A stretch of 45,167 nt of DNA, taken from contig JAGXRT010000094.1 of the NCBI GenBank assembly GCA_018335575.1, positions 1 to 45,167 on the forward strand. Direction: 5' to 3'. The notes under the pieces are model-generated. The model saw only the letters and a program-made list of their open reading frames with translations. It did not search any database and had not been told where the DNA came from. Source of the DNA: Bacteroidota bacterium. GTDB taxonomy: Bacteria; Bacteroidota; Bacteroidia; Flavobacteriales; Flavobacteriaceae. Below are positions 8,040-16,500 of this stretch, one piece after another; within the stretch, counting starts at the first letter, position 1; every line of letters begins with the position of its first letter. Position numbers and translations under genes: made by a program.

Positions 8040-8566
8040 TGAAATTCATATACTACATTGCCATTTTTTTAACGCTTTGGTCGGTTAAAATTCAGGCGCA
8101 ACATAAATTTCAACCATTTGAACAACTTATTGGTGAATGGAAAGGTACTGGAGCAGGCTTTTCTAACAACACATCAGTTATTAAATCTTCCTTTCATTTT
8201 TGTTTGAATAAACAATATATAGAGGTAAAAAACGAGTCTGTATTTGCACCAACTGAAAAAAATACTACAGGCGAAGTTCACCAGGACTGGGGATTAATTA
8301 GTTATGACAAACAGCGAAAACTATTTGTTTTCAGACAATTTCATGTGGAAGGGTTTGTAAATCAATATATTTTAAATCAGGAAATTTCTACACCAGAAAA
8401 ACTGGTTTTTGAAACCGAAATGATAGAAAATTTTGTTCCGGGCGGCAAAGCGCGTTGGACTATTATAATCAAAAGCAGCACAGAAATAGAAACCATTTTT
8501 GATTTACAAATGCCCGGCAAGGAGTTTGTGTGTTATGGGACGAATAACCTAAATAAAAAACTATAA
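8039..8566 (+). CDS. Exported nitrobindin/DUF1579-like beta-barrel protein
   Basis: A 175-residue protein. A signal peptide of about 20 residues (MKFIYYIAIFLTLWSVKIQA) ends in an AxA-like site with no lipobox Cys, so a soluble periplasmic protein is expected. The mature part starts with FEQLIGEWKGTGAGF, which resembles the GxWxGxG turn of small lipocalin-like barrels such as nitrobindin and DUF1579 proteins. QDWGLISYDKQRKLFVFRQF looks like barrel strands. The ligand is unknown. Its ATG overlaps the stop of the saccharopine dehydrogenase gene by one base (TAATG), so the two are coupled. Its 3' end overlaps convergent trmN6 by 6 bp. Confidence 0.72.
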   Translation: MKFIYYIAIFLTLWSVKIQAQHKFQPFEQLIGEWKGTGAGFSNNTSVIKSSFHFCLNKQYIEVKNESVFAPTEKNTTGEVHQDWGLISYDKQRKLFVFRQFHVEGFVNQYILNQEISTPEKLVFETEMIENFVPGGKARWTIIIKSSTEIETIFDLQMPGKEFVCYGTNNLNKKL

Positions 8567-9271
8567 CTTCAAATAAAAATCACTAACCAATTGTTTATAG
8601 GCATCGGTGTATTGATGCCTGCTGGTTTCTATAATCAACTCGTCTATTTCAGCAGGAATATCAATTTTTGAAAATTGCATCAAACTACGTTTAATTTCAG
8701 TAGATTCGGCTCCTTTTACACGCGTTAACCTATTTAAAAACAACTTATTTTTCTTAGTTAATTCCAGAAAAACACCTTCTTCTTTATAAGGAATAATGAC
8801 TGCAAACTGTCCTTCTTCAGTTAATAATTGAGTACTCAACTCAATCAATTCCTTAAATGGTAATGACTGTTCAAAGCGCGATCTTGTTCGCTTCTCGTCT
8901 AAAGACACAAACGCTTCAGTATAAAAAGGTGGATTTGAAACTATTAAATCATAAGCCTCATCAATTTCTGCTGTAAATTCCTGAAATGAAGCATGATAAC
9001 AAAACAAACGATCGGCCCACGCTGAATTTTCAAAATTTTCTACAGCCTGTTCATAAGCGGCATTATCAAGCTCAAGTGCGTCAATTTGATTTGCATCACT
9101 GCGTTGAGCCAGCATTAAGGCAATTAAACCTGTTCCGGTTCCAACATCAAGTATTTTATCTGCATGATTTAAAGAAACCCAGGCACCCAGCAAAACACCA
9201 TCTGTACCTACCTTCATAGCGGTTTTGTCTTGGGCAATCAAAAATTGTTTAAATCGAAACGGCTTCGACAT
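8561..9271 (-). CDS. trmN6: tRNA1(Val) adenine-37 N6-methyltransferase
   Basis: A 236-residue methyltransferase of the TrmN6 (YfiC) family, which methylates N6 of A37 in tRNA1(Val). The N-terminal FRFKQFLIAQDKTAMKVGTDGVLLGAW is the family signature (parts: FKQFLIAQDKTAMKVGTD). Motif I is ILDVGTGTGLIALMLAQRS. The amino-methyltransferase motif NPPFY sits in YDLIVSNPPFYTEAF and defines N6-adenine chemistry. It is the third gene of an rpsP-rimM-trmN6 operon, 18 nt after rimM, which places it with other ribosome and tRNA maturation functions. Confidence 0.92.
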   Translation of the reverse strand: MSKPFRFKQFLIAQDKTAMKVGTDGVLLGAWVSLNHADKILDVGTGTGLIALMLAQRSDANQIDALELDNAAYEQAVENFENSAWADRLFCYHASFQEFTAEIDEAYDLIVSNPPFYTEAFVSLDEKRTRSRFEQSLPFKELIELSTQLLTEEGQFAVIIPYKEEGVFLELTKKNKLFLNRLTRVKGAESTEIKRSLMQFSKIDIPAEIDELIIETSRHQYTDAYKQLVSDFYLKL

Positions 9272-9289
9272 ACATTAAAAATGATGAAA

Positions 9290-9808
9290 TTATAAATCGA
9301 TTAAACCTTCGGGAGTTTCTACGATTACTTTTTTGTTGGCTCTGTCAACTTTTCTAAGAAAAGCATCTATGGCCGGAATAAAAATTGTGGACTTACCCCT
9401 ATTTATAACCAATTGCGGTTGAGCTGTAGTATCGTTTACATGTTCTATAACACCCACCGTACCGTAGTTAATATCTTCAACAACAAAGCCAATAACTTCG
9501 TGAAAATAAAATTGGGTTCCGCTCAATTTTGGTAAAAACGATAAGGGTAAATAGGCTTCACAACCAATAAGTTCATCGGCAGTTATTTCGGTATCAACGT
9601 CTTCAAATTTTACCCTTAATAACTTACCTTTTTGCAGGGAAGAACGTTCAATAAAAAATGGAACCAGTTCTACTCCAAAAGCTAAAAAAACTGATTCCAA
9701 ATTTATGTAAAGTTCAGGTTCGTCAGTGTCTAAAAACAACACCACTTCTCCTTTAAAACTGTGTTTTCGGGCGATTTTACCTAAATAAAAACAATCTTCT
9801 TTACGCAT
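9290..9808 (-). CDS. rimM: Ribosome maturation factor RimM
   Basis: A 172-residue 16S rRNA processing factor that binds S19 and assists maturation of the 30S head. The N-terminal RimM domain carries FYLGKIARKHSFKGEVVLFLDTD (in part: LGKIARKHSFKGEV), the family hallmark. The C-terminal PRC-barrel carries VGVIEHVNDTTAQPQLVINRG and the closing FIPAIDAFLRKVD. It lies 14 nt downstream of rpsP on the same strand, the usual gene order. Confidence 0.94.
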   Translation of the reverse strand: MRKEDCFYLGKIARKHSFKGEVVLFLDTDEPELYINLESVFLAFGVELVPFFIERSSLQKGKLLRVKFEDVDTEITADELIGCEAYLPLSFLPKLSGTQFYFHEVIGFVVEDINYGTVGVIEHVNDTTAQPQLVINRGKSTIFIPAIDAFLRKVDRANKKVIVETPEGLIDL

Positions 9809-9822
9809 TCGCCAACAATAAC

Positions 9823-10365
9823 TTACTCAGCTGCAGGCTCTTCAGTTGCCTCGTCAGTTGCTGGCTCTTCAGTAGCAACTTCTTCTTCTACAACCTCCTC
9901 AGCTACAGGAGCATTTTTTTCAGCAATTGCAGCAATACGCTTTGCATTTACTTCTTTTTCTGCTTTTAGAGCAGCAGATTTCTCATCTGATTGAGTTTTT
10001 ACTAAACCATCTTTTTTTGCCTGAATAGCAGCTGCTTTTTCATCTAACCATGTTTGGAATTTAGCTTCTGCTTGTTCTTCTGTTAAAGCACCTTTTTTAA
10101 CACCTTCTTGTAAGTGTTTTTTCAATAAAGCACCTTTGTACGATAAAATAGCTCTTACGGTGTCGGTTGGTTGAGCACCGTTTTGTAACCATTGAACTGA
10201 TTTATCAACATCTAATTCAATAACAGCCGGATTAGCAGTAGGGTTATACGTTCCTACTTTTTCTAAATAGCGACCATCTCTTTTTGATCTTGAATCAGCT
10301 GCAACAATCCAGTAAAAAGGTTTTCCTTTTTTACCGTGTCTTTGTAATCTTAATTTAACTGGCAT
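9823..10365 (-). CDS. rpsP: 30S ribosomal protein S16, with long acidic tail
   Basis: A 180-residue S16. The conserved core is the first 80 or so residues: MPVKLRLQRHGKKGKPFYWI, VAADSRSKRDGRYLEKVGTYNP and WLQNGAQPTDTVRAIL. After it come about 95 residues absent from the roughly 80-residue E. coli protein: a Lys/Ala-rich helical stretch (EEQAEAKFQTWLDEKAAAIQ) and a tail of Glu, Ala and Thr ending EEPATDEATEEPAAE. Extended S16 tails are usual in Bacteroidota. The protein helps 30S assembly. A consensus -7 element lies 48 nt upstream. Confidence 0.95.
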   Translation of the reverse strand: MPVKLRLQRHGKKGKPFYWIVAADSRSKRDGRYLEKVGTYNPTANPAVIELDVDKSVQWLQNGAQPTDTVRAILSYKGALLKKHLQEGVKKGALTEEQAEAKFQTWLDEKAAAIQAKKDGLVKTQSDEKSAALKAEKEVNAKRIAAIAEKNAPVAEEVVEEEVATEEPATDEATEEPAAE

Positions 10366-10379
10366 AATTGTTAATTTTT

Positions 10380-10394
10380 AAGGTACGAAACCTT
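10380..10394 (-). promoter_or_regulatory. Small hairpin in the rpsP 5' leader
   Basis: On the minus strand AAGGT and ACCTT pair around a TTCGT loop. The hairpin sits 14 nt before the rpsP ATG and inside the expected short 5' leader. It could modulate translation of S16, but no S16-binding mimic is recognisable and a 5-bp stem is short. Confidence 0.3.
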
Positions 10395-10412
10395 GGTTAT
10401 TAATTAGGCTGG

Positions 10413-10420
10413 CAAAATTA
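10413..10420 (-). promoter_or_regulatory. -7 element of the rpsP-rimM-trmN6 promoter
   Basis: The minus strand reads TAATTTTG, a full match to the Bacteroidota -7 consensus TAnnTTTG, 48 nt before the rpsP start. No clear TTG lies at the -33 distance, so strength cannot be judged. Confidence 0.5.
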
Positions 10421-10453
10421 CAAAAAAATTGCGTTAATTAATACTATTTGAAA

Positions 10454-10501
10454 AATATTCTTTTTCAGAATATTACTCGCGACTTTTTGTTCATAAAAAG
10501 T
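10454..10501. repeat. Two adjacent inverted repeats between rpsP and dnaE
   Basis: AATATTCT (10454-10461) pairs with AGAATATT (10467-10474), and ACTTTTT (10482-10488) pairs with AAAAAGT (10495-10501). Both are perfect, with loops of 5 and 6 nt. They lie in the 209-nt divergent region and could be operators or weak hairpins. I see no other gene or RNA in this gap. Confidence 0.45.
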
Positions 10502-10574
10502 AGGATTTGTAAAATGAGGTCTGCTCAATTATTCCTATTTTTATCGCAAGCCAAATAGCACTTTTTAACGCCTT

Positions 10575-13500
10575 ATGTATTTAATTTTTGACACAGAAAC
10601 TACCGGATTACCTCAATTTTGGAATGCCCCTATCAGTGACACCCAGAACTGGCCGCGATGCGTTCAGATTGCCTGGCAACTACACGATAATTATGGGGCT
10701 TTAATCGAACACCAATCGTATATCATAAAGCCTGATGGCTTTACCATTCCGTTAAATTCTGAAAATATACACGGTATTTCTACGGATTTGGCTCTAGAAA
10801 TGGGAATCGATTTGGCAAAAGTCTTAAATCTTTTTAATGTTGCAATAGAAAAAACCACTTTTATTGTGGGACATAATGTCGAGTTTGACCTCAATGTTAT
10901 GGGATGCGAATTCTTTAGACATGAAATACCAACCCGCTTAAATCAGCTGCCTGTTTTAGATACGTGTACCGAGCAAACTGCGGAATTGTGTCAGTTAGCG
11001 GGTGGACGTGGCGGAAAATTCAAACTACCCACGCTAACCGAGCTCTATCGTTATTTATTTCAAGAATCATTTATTGAAGCACATAATGCAACAGCCGATG
11101 TCGAAGCAACAACGCGCTGCTTTTTTGAACTCCTGCGATTAAACCATTACAGCTTAACCGATTTAAAACAACAACCAGATTATTTAAGCAATTTTACAGA
11201 ACTCAATCCGAAACCCATAAAGCTAATCGGATTGCAACACCTCAATTTAAAAGAAGCAAGCACACAACTAAAACAACAAGTTTCTGGGAAGGAAAATCAG
11301 GTAAACATCAAATCAAATCTTGATTTGCTTGAAAACGCCTCCTTTTCGCACTTACATAACCACACCCAATTTTCTATTTTACAAGCCACAACTAGCGTAA
11401 AGGAACTGGTTCAGTCGGCTGTAAAGCATCATATGCCTGCAGTAGCTATTACTGATACCGCCAATATGATGGGGGTGTTTTACTTTGTAAAAGAAGTATT
11501 GAGCTATAACAAATCTGTAGAAACTTATAATAAAAATCTAACAGAGGGTGAGCTACCAAAGCAACCACTGAAACCCATTGTAGGTTGTGAATTTAATGTG
11601 TGTGAAAATCATCTGGACAAAACCAATAAAGACAATGGTTACCAAGTTGTATTTTTAGCAAAGAACAAAAAAGCCTACCACAATTTAGCCAAAATGGCTT
11701 CTATCGCTTATACACAAGGATTTTATTACGTTCCGCGCATCGATAAAACTATAGTTGAACAATACAAGGAGGGATTAATTGTATTATCAGGAAATACTTA
11801 TGGGGAAATACCTTCCAAAATTTTAAATGTCGGTGAAACGCAGGCTGAAGAAGCTTTACTTTGGTGGAAAGATCAATTTAGCGATGATTTTTATCTTGAA
11901 TTAATGCGGCATCAATTGGCCGAAGAAGACCATGTTAATGAAGTATTGCAGAGTTATGCTCAAAAATACGGTATAAAAATGGTGGCTACAAACAACACCT
12001 ATTATATCAACGAAAGCGATGCCGAAACACACGACATTTTATTGTGTGTAAAAGATGCCGAAAAGGCTTCAACTCCTATCGGTCGTGGTCGCGGATTTAG
12101 GTATGGATTAACTAACAACGAGTATTATTTTAAATCGCAGGAGGCGATGAAAAAACTCTTTGCTGATATACCCGAAGCAATTATAAACACTCAGGAAATC
12201 GTTGATAAAATTGAAACTTATTCGCTTGAGCATCCCGTTTTACTACCCAAGTTTAATATCCCAGCCGATTTTATCGATCCGCTGGATGAACAGGATAATA
12301 AAAAAAGAGGCGAAAACAAGTATTTACGACATTTAACCTATATAGGCGCCAAACTGCGCTATGCAGAATTAACCGAGGCTATTACAGAACGAATTGATTT
12401 TGAGCTGGAAACCATTCAAAACACTGGATATCCCGGTTATTTTTTAATTGTGCAGGATTTTATCGCAGAAGCCCGAAAAATGGGAGTTTCAGTGGGGCCT
12501 GGAAGGGGTTCAGCGGCCGGATCGGTGGTTGCTTATTGTTTAAAAATTACTAATATTGACCCCATCAAGTACGACCTCCTCTTTGAGCGTTTCCTTAATC
12601 CGGATCGTATTTCACTTCCCGATATTGACATCGATTTTGACGATGAGGGCAGGCAAAAAGTAATTGATTATGTAATAGAAAAATACGGTTCCAATCAAGT
12701 GGCACAAATCATCACCTATGGAACTATGGCTGCCAAATCGGCCATTAGAGATACCGCACGCGTACTCGATTTACCCTTACCAGACACCGACCGATTAGCT
12801 AAACTTGTTCCAGACGTAAAACTTTCCGATTTGTTTGGAACCAGCGAAAAAAGCAAACAGAAAATTGAAAACCTGTCGGCCGAATTAACCGCTAAAGCTA
12901 ATGAATTACTCAATATTTCTGAGGGCGATGATCTGGAAGCACAAACCCTAAATCAGGCATTAAAACTAGAAGGAACTGTACGTAATACCGGTACGCACGC
13001 CTGTGGAATAATCATCACTCCTGATGATATTACCAACTTAATTCCAGTTGCCATTTCAAAGGATTCCGAAAACATGTATGTTACCCAGTACGACAACAAT
13101 GTGGTTGAAAGTGCCGGTTTACTAAAAATGGATTTCCTCGGATTAAAGACCCTTACCCTTATTAAAGACACTATTAAAATTGTTAAGGCGATTCATAAAA
13201 TAGAACTCGATCCCGATGCCTTTCCACTGGATGATGAAAAAACATACCAACTGTTTCAGCGAGGCGATACCATCGGCATCTTTCAGTACGAATCGGCCGG
13301 CATGCAAAAACACCTGAAAGCGTTAAAACCAACAGAGTTTGCCGATTTAATTGCCATGAATGCGCTGTACCGTCCTGGACCTATGGAGTACATACCGCAA
13401 TTCATCCGCAGAAAACAAGGTGATGAACCCATTACCTACGATTTGCCTGAGATGGAAGAATACCTGCGTGAAACCTATGGCATTACTGTTTACCAAGAGC

Positions 13501-14945
13501 AAGTAATGTTGCTGTCGCAAAAACTGGCTGGTTTTACCCGCGGTCAGGCAGATGAGCTGCGTAAAGCCATGGGTAAAAAACTAGCTGATTTACTTCAAAA
13601 ACTTAAGCCAAAGTTTATAAACGGTGGCATGGAGCGAAACCACCCGTGTGAGGTGTTGGAAAAAATTTGGAAAGACTGGGAAGCCTTTGCACAATACGCT
13701 TTTAACAAATCGCACTCTACCTGTTATGCCTATATTGCTTACCAAACCGCTTATCTGAAAGCCCATTATCCGGCCGAATATATGGCGGCAGTACTATCCA
13801 ACAACATGAACGATTTAAAACAGGTTTCTATGTTTATGGAAGAATGCAAGCATTTGAACATTCCGGTGTTGGGACCCGATATCAATGAATCGTACTATAA
13901 GTTTTCTGTAAACCGTAAGGGTGCTATTCGCTTTGGCATGGGCGCCATAAAAGGTGTTGGAGAGGGTGCTGTTGAAGCCATTGTTGAGGAGCGCAAAAAA
14001 AATGGCCCCTATTCATCGGTGTTTAACCTTAGTAAACGCGTTGAGGCCCGAGCCGTGAATAAAAAAGTGTATGACGGTTTGGTATTGGCTGGTGCTTTTG
14101 ATTCCTTCCAGAATATCCACCGTGCACAGTATTTTATTACTGATGAACGCGGGCAAACCACCATTGAAAAAATTCTACGCTTTGGAAACCGCTATCAGGA
14201 AAATCAAAACTCAGCGCAGGTATCCTTATTTGGCGAGATGGCCGAAGTACAGTTACCAGAACCTGAGATACCAAATTGTGAACCGTGGAATACCATGGTA
14301 TTATTAGCCAAGGAAAAAGAAGTAGTTGGGATGTACACATCAGCACATCCGTTGGACGATTTTAAGCACGAAATGCGATTTGCCAACACAACAATCGCCT
14401 TATTTAAAAAACCTATAGAGCAATTTGTAAATCAAAACGTATCGTTCGCAGGTATGGTTACCAACGTTCAACATCGCGTTACACGCGAAGGAAAAGGATG
14501 GGCCACGTTTACAATGGAAGATTATGACGACCAACACGATTTCAGAATCTTTGGTGAAGACTATTTAAAATACAGTCATTTTTTAAAAGAGAATCAATTT
14601 CTTTTTATTCGGATGTCCATACAAGAAGGCTTTAGAGATAAAAATGGCATTGCCGGAAATCCTCGAATTAAATATACTGATGTTAAACTGTTACACGATG
14701 TAATTGAATTACTTAGCGATAAAATTACCTTGTTTTTTGATGTGCATACTATCAATAAAAAAGAAATTGACACCCTTAACGATGTGCTAACCCATTATAA
14801 AGGAAGCAAAAATTTATATTTCACCTTAGAATATCCACAAGAGAAAATCAACTTAAATTTACCTAGCAGGGCTTTAAAAGTTGCTATAAATAAAGAGTTG
14901 TTAAAAACTTTGGATGAAAATCAATGGTTATATCGCATTAATTAG
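10575..14945 (+). CDS. dnaE: DNA polymerase III alpha with fused 3'-5' exonuclease
   Basis: A 1456-residue replicative polymerase. The N-terminal 190 or so residues are a DnaQ-like DEDDh exonuclease with all five catalytic residues: D6 and E8 (FDTETTGL), D105 (HNVEFDLN), and H170 and D175 (HNATAD). A PHP domain starts at about 257 (FSHLHNHTQFSIL, AITDTANMMGVFYF). The polymerase core has GPGRGSAAGS at about 641 and the catalytic PDIDIDFDDEGR at about 680. A beta-clamp motif QVSLF is at 1215-1219, and an OB-fold follows at about 1285-1350. The PHP metal site looks degraded (DT where active enzymes have DH), so proofreading probably rests on the fused exonuclease. The 3' end overlaps convergent gldA by 8 bp. 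Confidence 0.96.
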   Translation: MYLIFDTETTGLPQFWNAPISDTQNWPRCVQIAWQLHDNYGALIEHQSYIIKPDGFTIPLNSENIHGISTDLALEMGIDLAKVLNLFNVAIEKTTFIVGHNVEFDLNVMGCEFFRHEIPTRLNQLPVLDTCTEQTAELCQLAGGRGGKFKLPTLTELYRYLFQESFIEAHNATADVEATTRCFFELLRLNHYSLTDLKQQPDYLSNFTELNPKPIKLIGLQHLNLKEASTQLKQQVSGKENQVNIKSNLDLLENASFSHLHNHTQFSILQATTSVKELVQSAVKHHMPAVAITDTANMMGVFYFVKEVLSYNKSVETYNKNLTEGELPKQPLKPIVGCEFNVCENHLDKTNKDNGYQVVFLAKNKKAYHNLAKMASIAYTQGFYYVPRIDKTIVEQYKEGLIVLSGNTYGEIPSKILNVGETQAEEALLWWKDQFSDDFYLELMRHQLAEEDHVNEVLQSYAQKYGIKMVATNNTYYINESDAETHDILLCVKDAEKASTPIGRGRGFRYGLTNNEYYFKSQEAMKKLFADIPEAIINTQEIVDKIETYSLEHPVLLPKFNIPADFIDPLDEQDNKKRGENKYLRHLTYIGAKLRYAELTEAITERIDFELETIQNTGYPGYFLIVQDFIAEARKMGVSVGPGRGSAAGSVVAYCLKITNIDPIKYDLLFERFLNPDRISLPDIDIDFDDEGRQKVIDYVIEKYGSNQVAQIITYGTMAAKSAIRDTARVLDLPLPDTDRLAKLVPDVKLSDLFGTSEKSKQKIENLSAELTAKANELLNISEGDDLEAQTLNQALKLEGTVRNTGTHACGIIITPDDITNLIPVAISKDSENMYVTQYDNNVVESAGLLKMDFLGLKTLTLIKDTIKIVKAIHKIELDPDAFPLDDEKTYQLFQRGDTIGIFQYESAGMQKHLKALKPTEFADLIAMNALYRPGPMEYIPQFIRRKQGDEPITYDLPEMEEYLRETYGITVYQEQVMLLSQKLAGFTRGQADELRKAMGKKLADLLQKLKPKFINGGMERNHPCEVLEKIWKDWEAFAQYAFNKSHSTCYAYIAYQTAYLKAHYPAEYMAAVLSNNMNDLKQVSMFMEECKHLNIPVLGPDINESYYKFSVNRKGAIRFGMGAIKGVGEGAVEAIVEERKKNGPYSSVFNLSKRVEARAVNKKVYDGLVLAGAFDSFQNIHRAQYFITDERGQTTIEKILRFGNRYQENQNSAQVSLFGEMAEVQLPEPEIPNCEPWNTMVLLAKEKEVVGMYTSAHPLDDFKHEMRFANTTIALFKKPIEQFVNQNVSFAGMVTNVQHRVTREGKGWATFTMEDYDDQHDFRIFGEDYLKYSHFLKENQFLFIRMSIQEGFRDKNGIAGNPRIKYTDVKLLHDVIELLSDKITLFFDVHTINKKEIDTLNDVLTHYKGSKNLYFTLEYPQEKINLNLPSRALKVAINKELLKTLDENQWLYRIN

Positions 14946-15834
14946 CTGTTAACTCTTTAAACAAGGATTCGAGGTTTTTATTTTTAGAAATCATTTTTAG
15001 CACACGCAAACCATTTTGTTGGGCATAATCAAACAGTTTTGATCGCATATCCTGTTGGGTTTCAAAGGTTAGTTCCCAGGTAGCATCAAAAATATTTTGT
15101 ACTTTTTTGATGTTAGGCAATTTATACAACAATTGCTCTTCAACGCGTAAATCAAACTCTACTTCAATAAGTTGTTCTGTTTGTTGATTAACTTGATTGA
15201 GTCTCATGTCGTGAACAATTTTTCCCTTGTGAATTAAAATTACCCTATCACAAACAGCTTCTATTTCTTGAAGAATATGTGAAGAAAACAAGACTGTATT
15301 CTCTTTTCCCAACTCCTTTATTAACGAGCGAATCTCTACCAACTGATTGGGATCTAAGCCTGTAGTTGGTTCATCTAAAATTATGAGTTTTGGCTGGTGC
15401 AAGATAGCTGCAGCTAAGCCAATGCGTTGGCGGTAACCTTTAGAAAGTTGGTGTATTTTTTTATGAACTTCTGGGGTTAACCCAACTTGTTCGATAACAG
15501 GAGATACGTAGCTTGTTGGTAATTTATACAAACCTGCAACAAACTCAAGATACTCTTTGACATACATATCTGTATAAAGTGGATTGTGCTCTGGTAAGTA
15601 TCCAATTTTCTGCTGCGTAACTAAAACATTCTCCGAAAGCAATAAATTATCAATATAGACATCTCCCTTTGAGGGTTGTAAATACCCTGTTAATAGTTTC
15701 ATTAAGGTAGATTTTCCTGCTCCATTGGGGCCCAATAAACCAACAATTTCTCCTGGTTTTAATTCAAATGAAATTGAATCAAGTGCCAATTGATTTGCAT
15801 ATTGCTTAGTTAAATTCAGAACTTTTACCTCCAT
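14938..15834 (-). CDS. gldA: ABC transporter ATPase, gliding-motility GldA type
   Basis: A 298-residue ATP-binding protein. Walker A is GLLGPNGAGKSTLM, the Q-loop region is IGYLPEHNPLYTDMYVKEYL, the signature is LSKGYRQRIGLAAAIL, Walker B is LIILDEPTTGLDP and the switch is FSSHILQEIEAVCDR. The extended C-terminal domain and the YLPEHNPLY segment are typical of GldA, which works with GldF and GldG in the gliding machinery. Those partners are not here, and gldA is known to stand apart from gldFG in flavobacteria. A general drug or lipid exporter ATPase is the alternative. I start at ATG 15834; a TTG lies one codon earlier. It follows ktrA by 3 nt. Confidence 0.85.
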   Translation of the reverse strand: MEVKVLNLTKQYANQLALDSISFELKPGEIVGLLGPNGAGKSTLMKLLTGYLQPSKGDVYIDNLLLSENVLVTQQKIGYLPEHNPLYTDMYVKEYLEFVAGLYKLPTSYVSPVIEQVGLTPEVHKKIHQLSKGYRQRIGLAAAILHQPKLIILDEPTTGLDPNQLVEIRSLIKELGKENTVLFSSHILQEIEAVCDRVILIHKGKIVHDMRLNQVNQQTEQLIEVEFDLRVEEQLLYKLPNIKKVQNIFDATWELTFETQQDMRSKLFDYAQQNGLRVLKMISKNKNLESLFKELTAN

Positions 15835-15837
15835 CAA

Positions 15838-16488
15838 CTATTCATTAAATATTTTTTCAATGTTTTTTGCATCTCCTGCTACAAAAATTTCATCGCCTTC
15901 ATTGAGCACGTATTTCGAATTATTGATGATAACTGACTTACCCTCGTGTTTTCTGATTAATACAGTGATGTTGTATTTTTGGCGCAAATCAAGTTCTTCC
16001 AGGGTTCTATTTGCCAGCTTTTTAGGTACCTTTACGTTGATTAAAAGTACATCGTGATCGAGCACAAATCGGTCGATAACATTTGGATGCGTAATGCGAT
16101 CGGTTAGTTTATTGGCAACTTCCTTTTCGGGAATGATAACTTCATTGGCTCCAACTTTCAAGAGTACCTGTTTTTGAAGTTCAGAATTTCCCTTGGCTAT
16201 AATATATTCGGCACCTCTATTTTTTAAATAAGCAATAGTTAAAATCAGCGTCTCTAAGTTACTGCTCAATCCTAATATAATTTTTTTAAAATCAAATAAT
16301 TGCAATTCATCAATTACAGCCGTGTCTGAAATATCTGCATTGATAGCAACCGTTACCCGGTCTTGTATGTTGTGAATTGTTATTGGATTTTTATCGATTG
16401 CCATTACATTATGACCCTGATCGTATAAATTAACAGCAACTTCAAATCCAAAAGTGCCTAAACCAATTACTACAAAATCTTTTGCCAT
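15838..16488 (-). CDS. ktrA: K+ uptake regulatory subunit, KtrA/TrkA type
   Basis: A 216-residue cytosolic RCK protein. The RCK_N domain opens FVVIGLGTFGFEVAVNLYDQ, a nucleotide-binding GxGxxG, followed by VMAIDKNP and ILGLSSNLETLILTIAYLKN. The RCK_C domain (about 135-216) contains LEELDLRQKYNITVLIRK and ends GDEIFVAGDAKNIEKIF. Rings of this protein gate the K+ channel subunit in response to ATP, ADP or NAD(H). One RCK unit fits KtrA rather than the doubled TrkA. It lies 12 nt downstream of the transporter gene, forming a two-gene unit, with gldA 3 nt further on. Confidence 0.9.
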   Translation of the reverse strand: MAKDFVVIGLGTFGFEVAVNLYDQGHNVMAIDKNPITIHNIQDRVTVAINADISDTAVIDELQLFDFKKIILGLSSNLETLILTIAYLKNRGAEYIIAKGNSELQKQVLLKVGANEVIIPEKEVANKLTDRITHPNVIDRFVLDHDVLLINVKVPKKLANRTLEELDLRQKYNITVLIRKHEGKSVIINNSKYVLNEGDEIFVAGDAKNIEKIFNE

Positions 16489-16500
16489 ATTTACTTGTTT

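Noticed and set aside
14071-14389. Three overlapping frames within the dnaE 3' part
   Set aside because: All lie inside the dnaE clamp-binding region, which is intact in its own frame.
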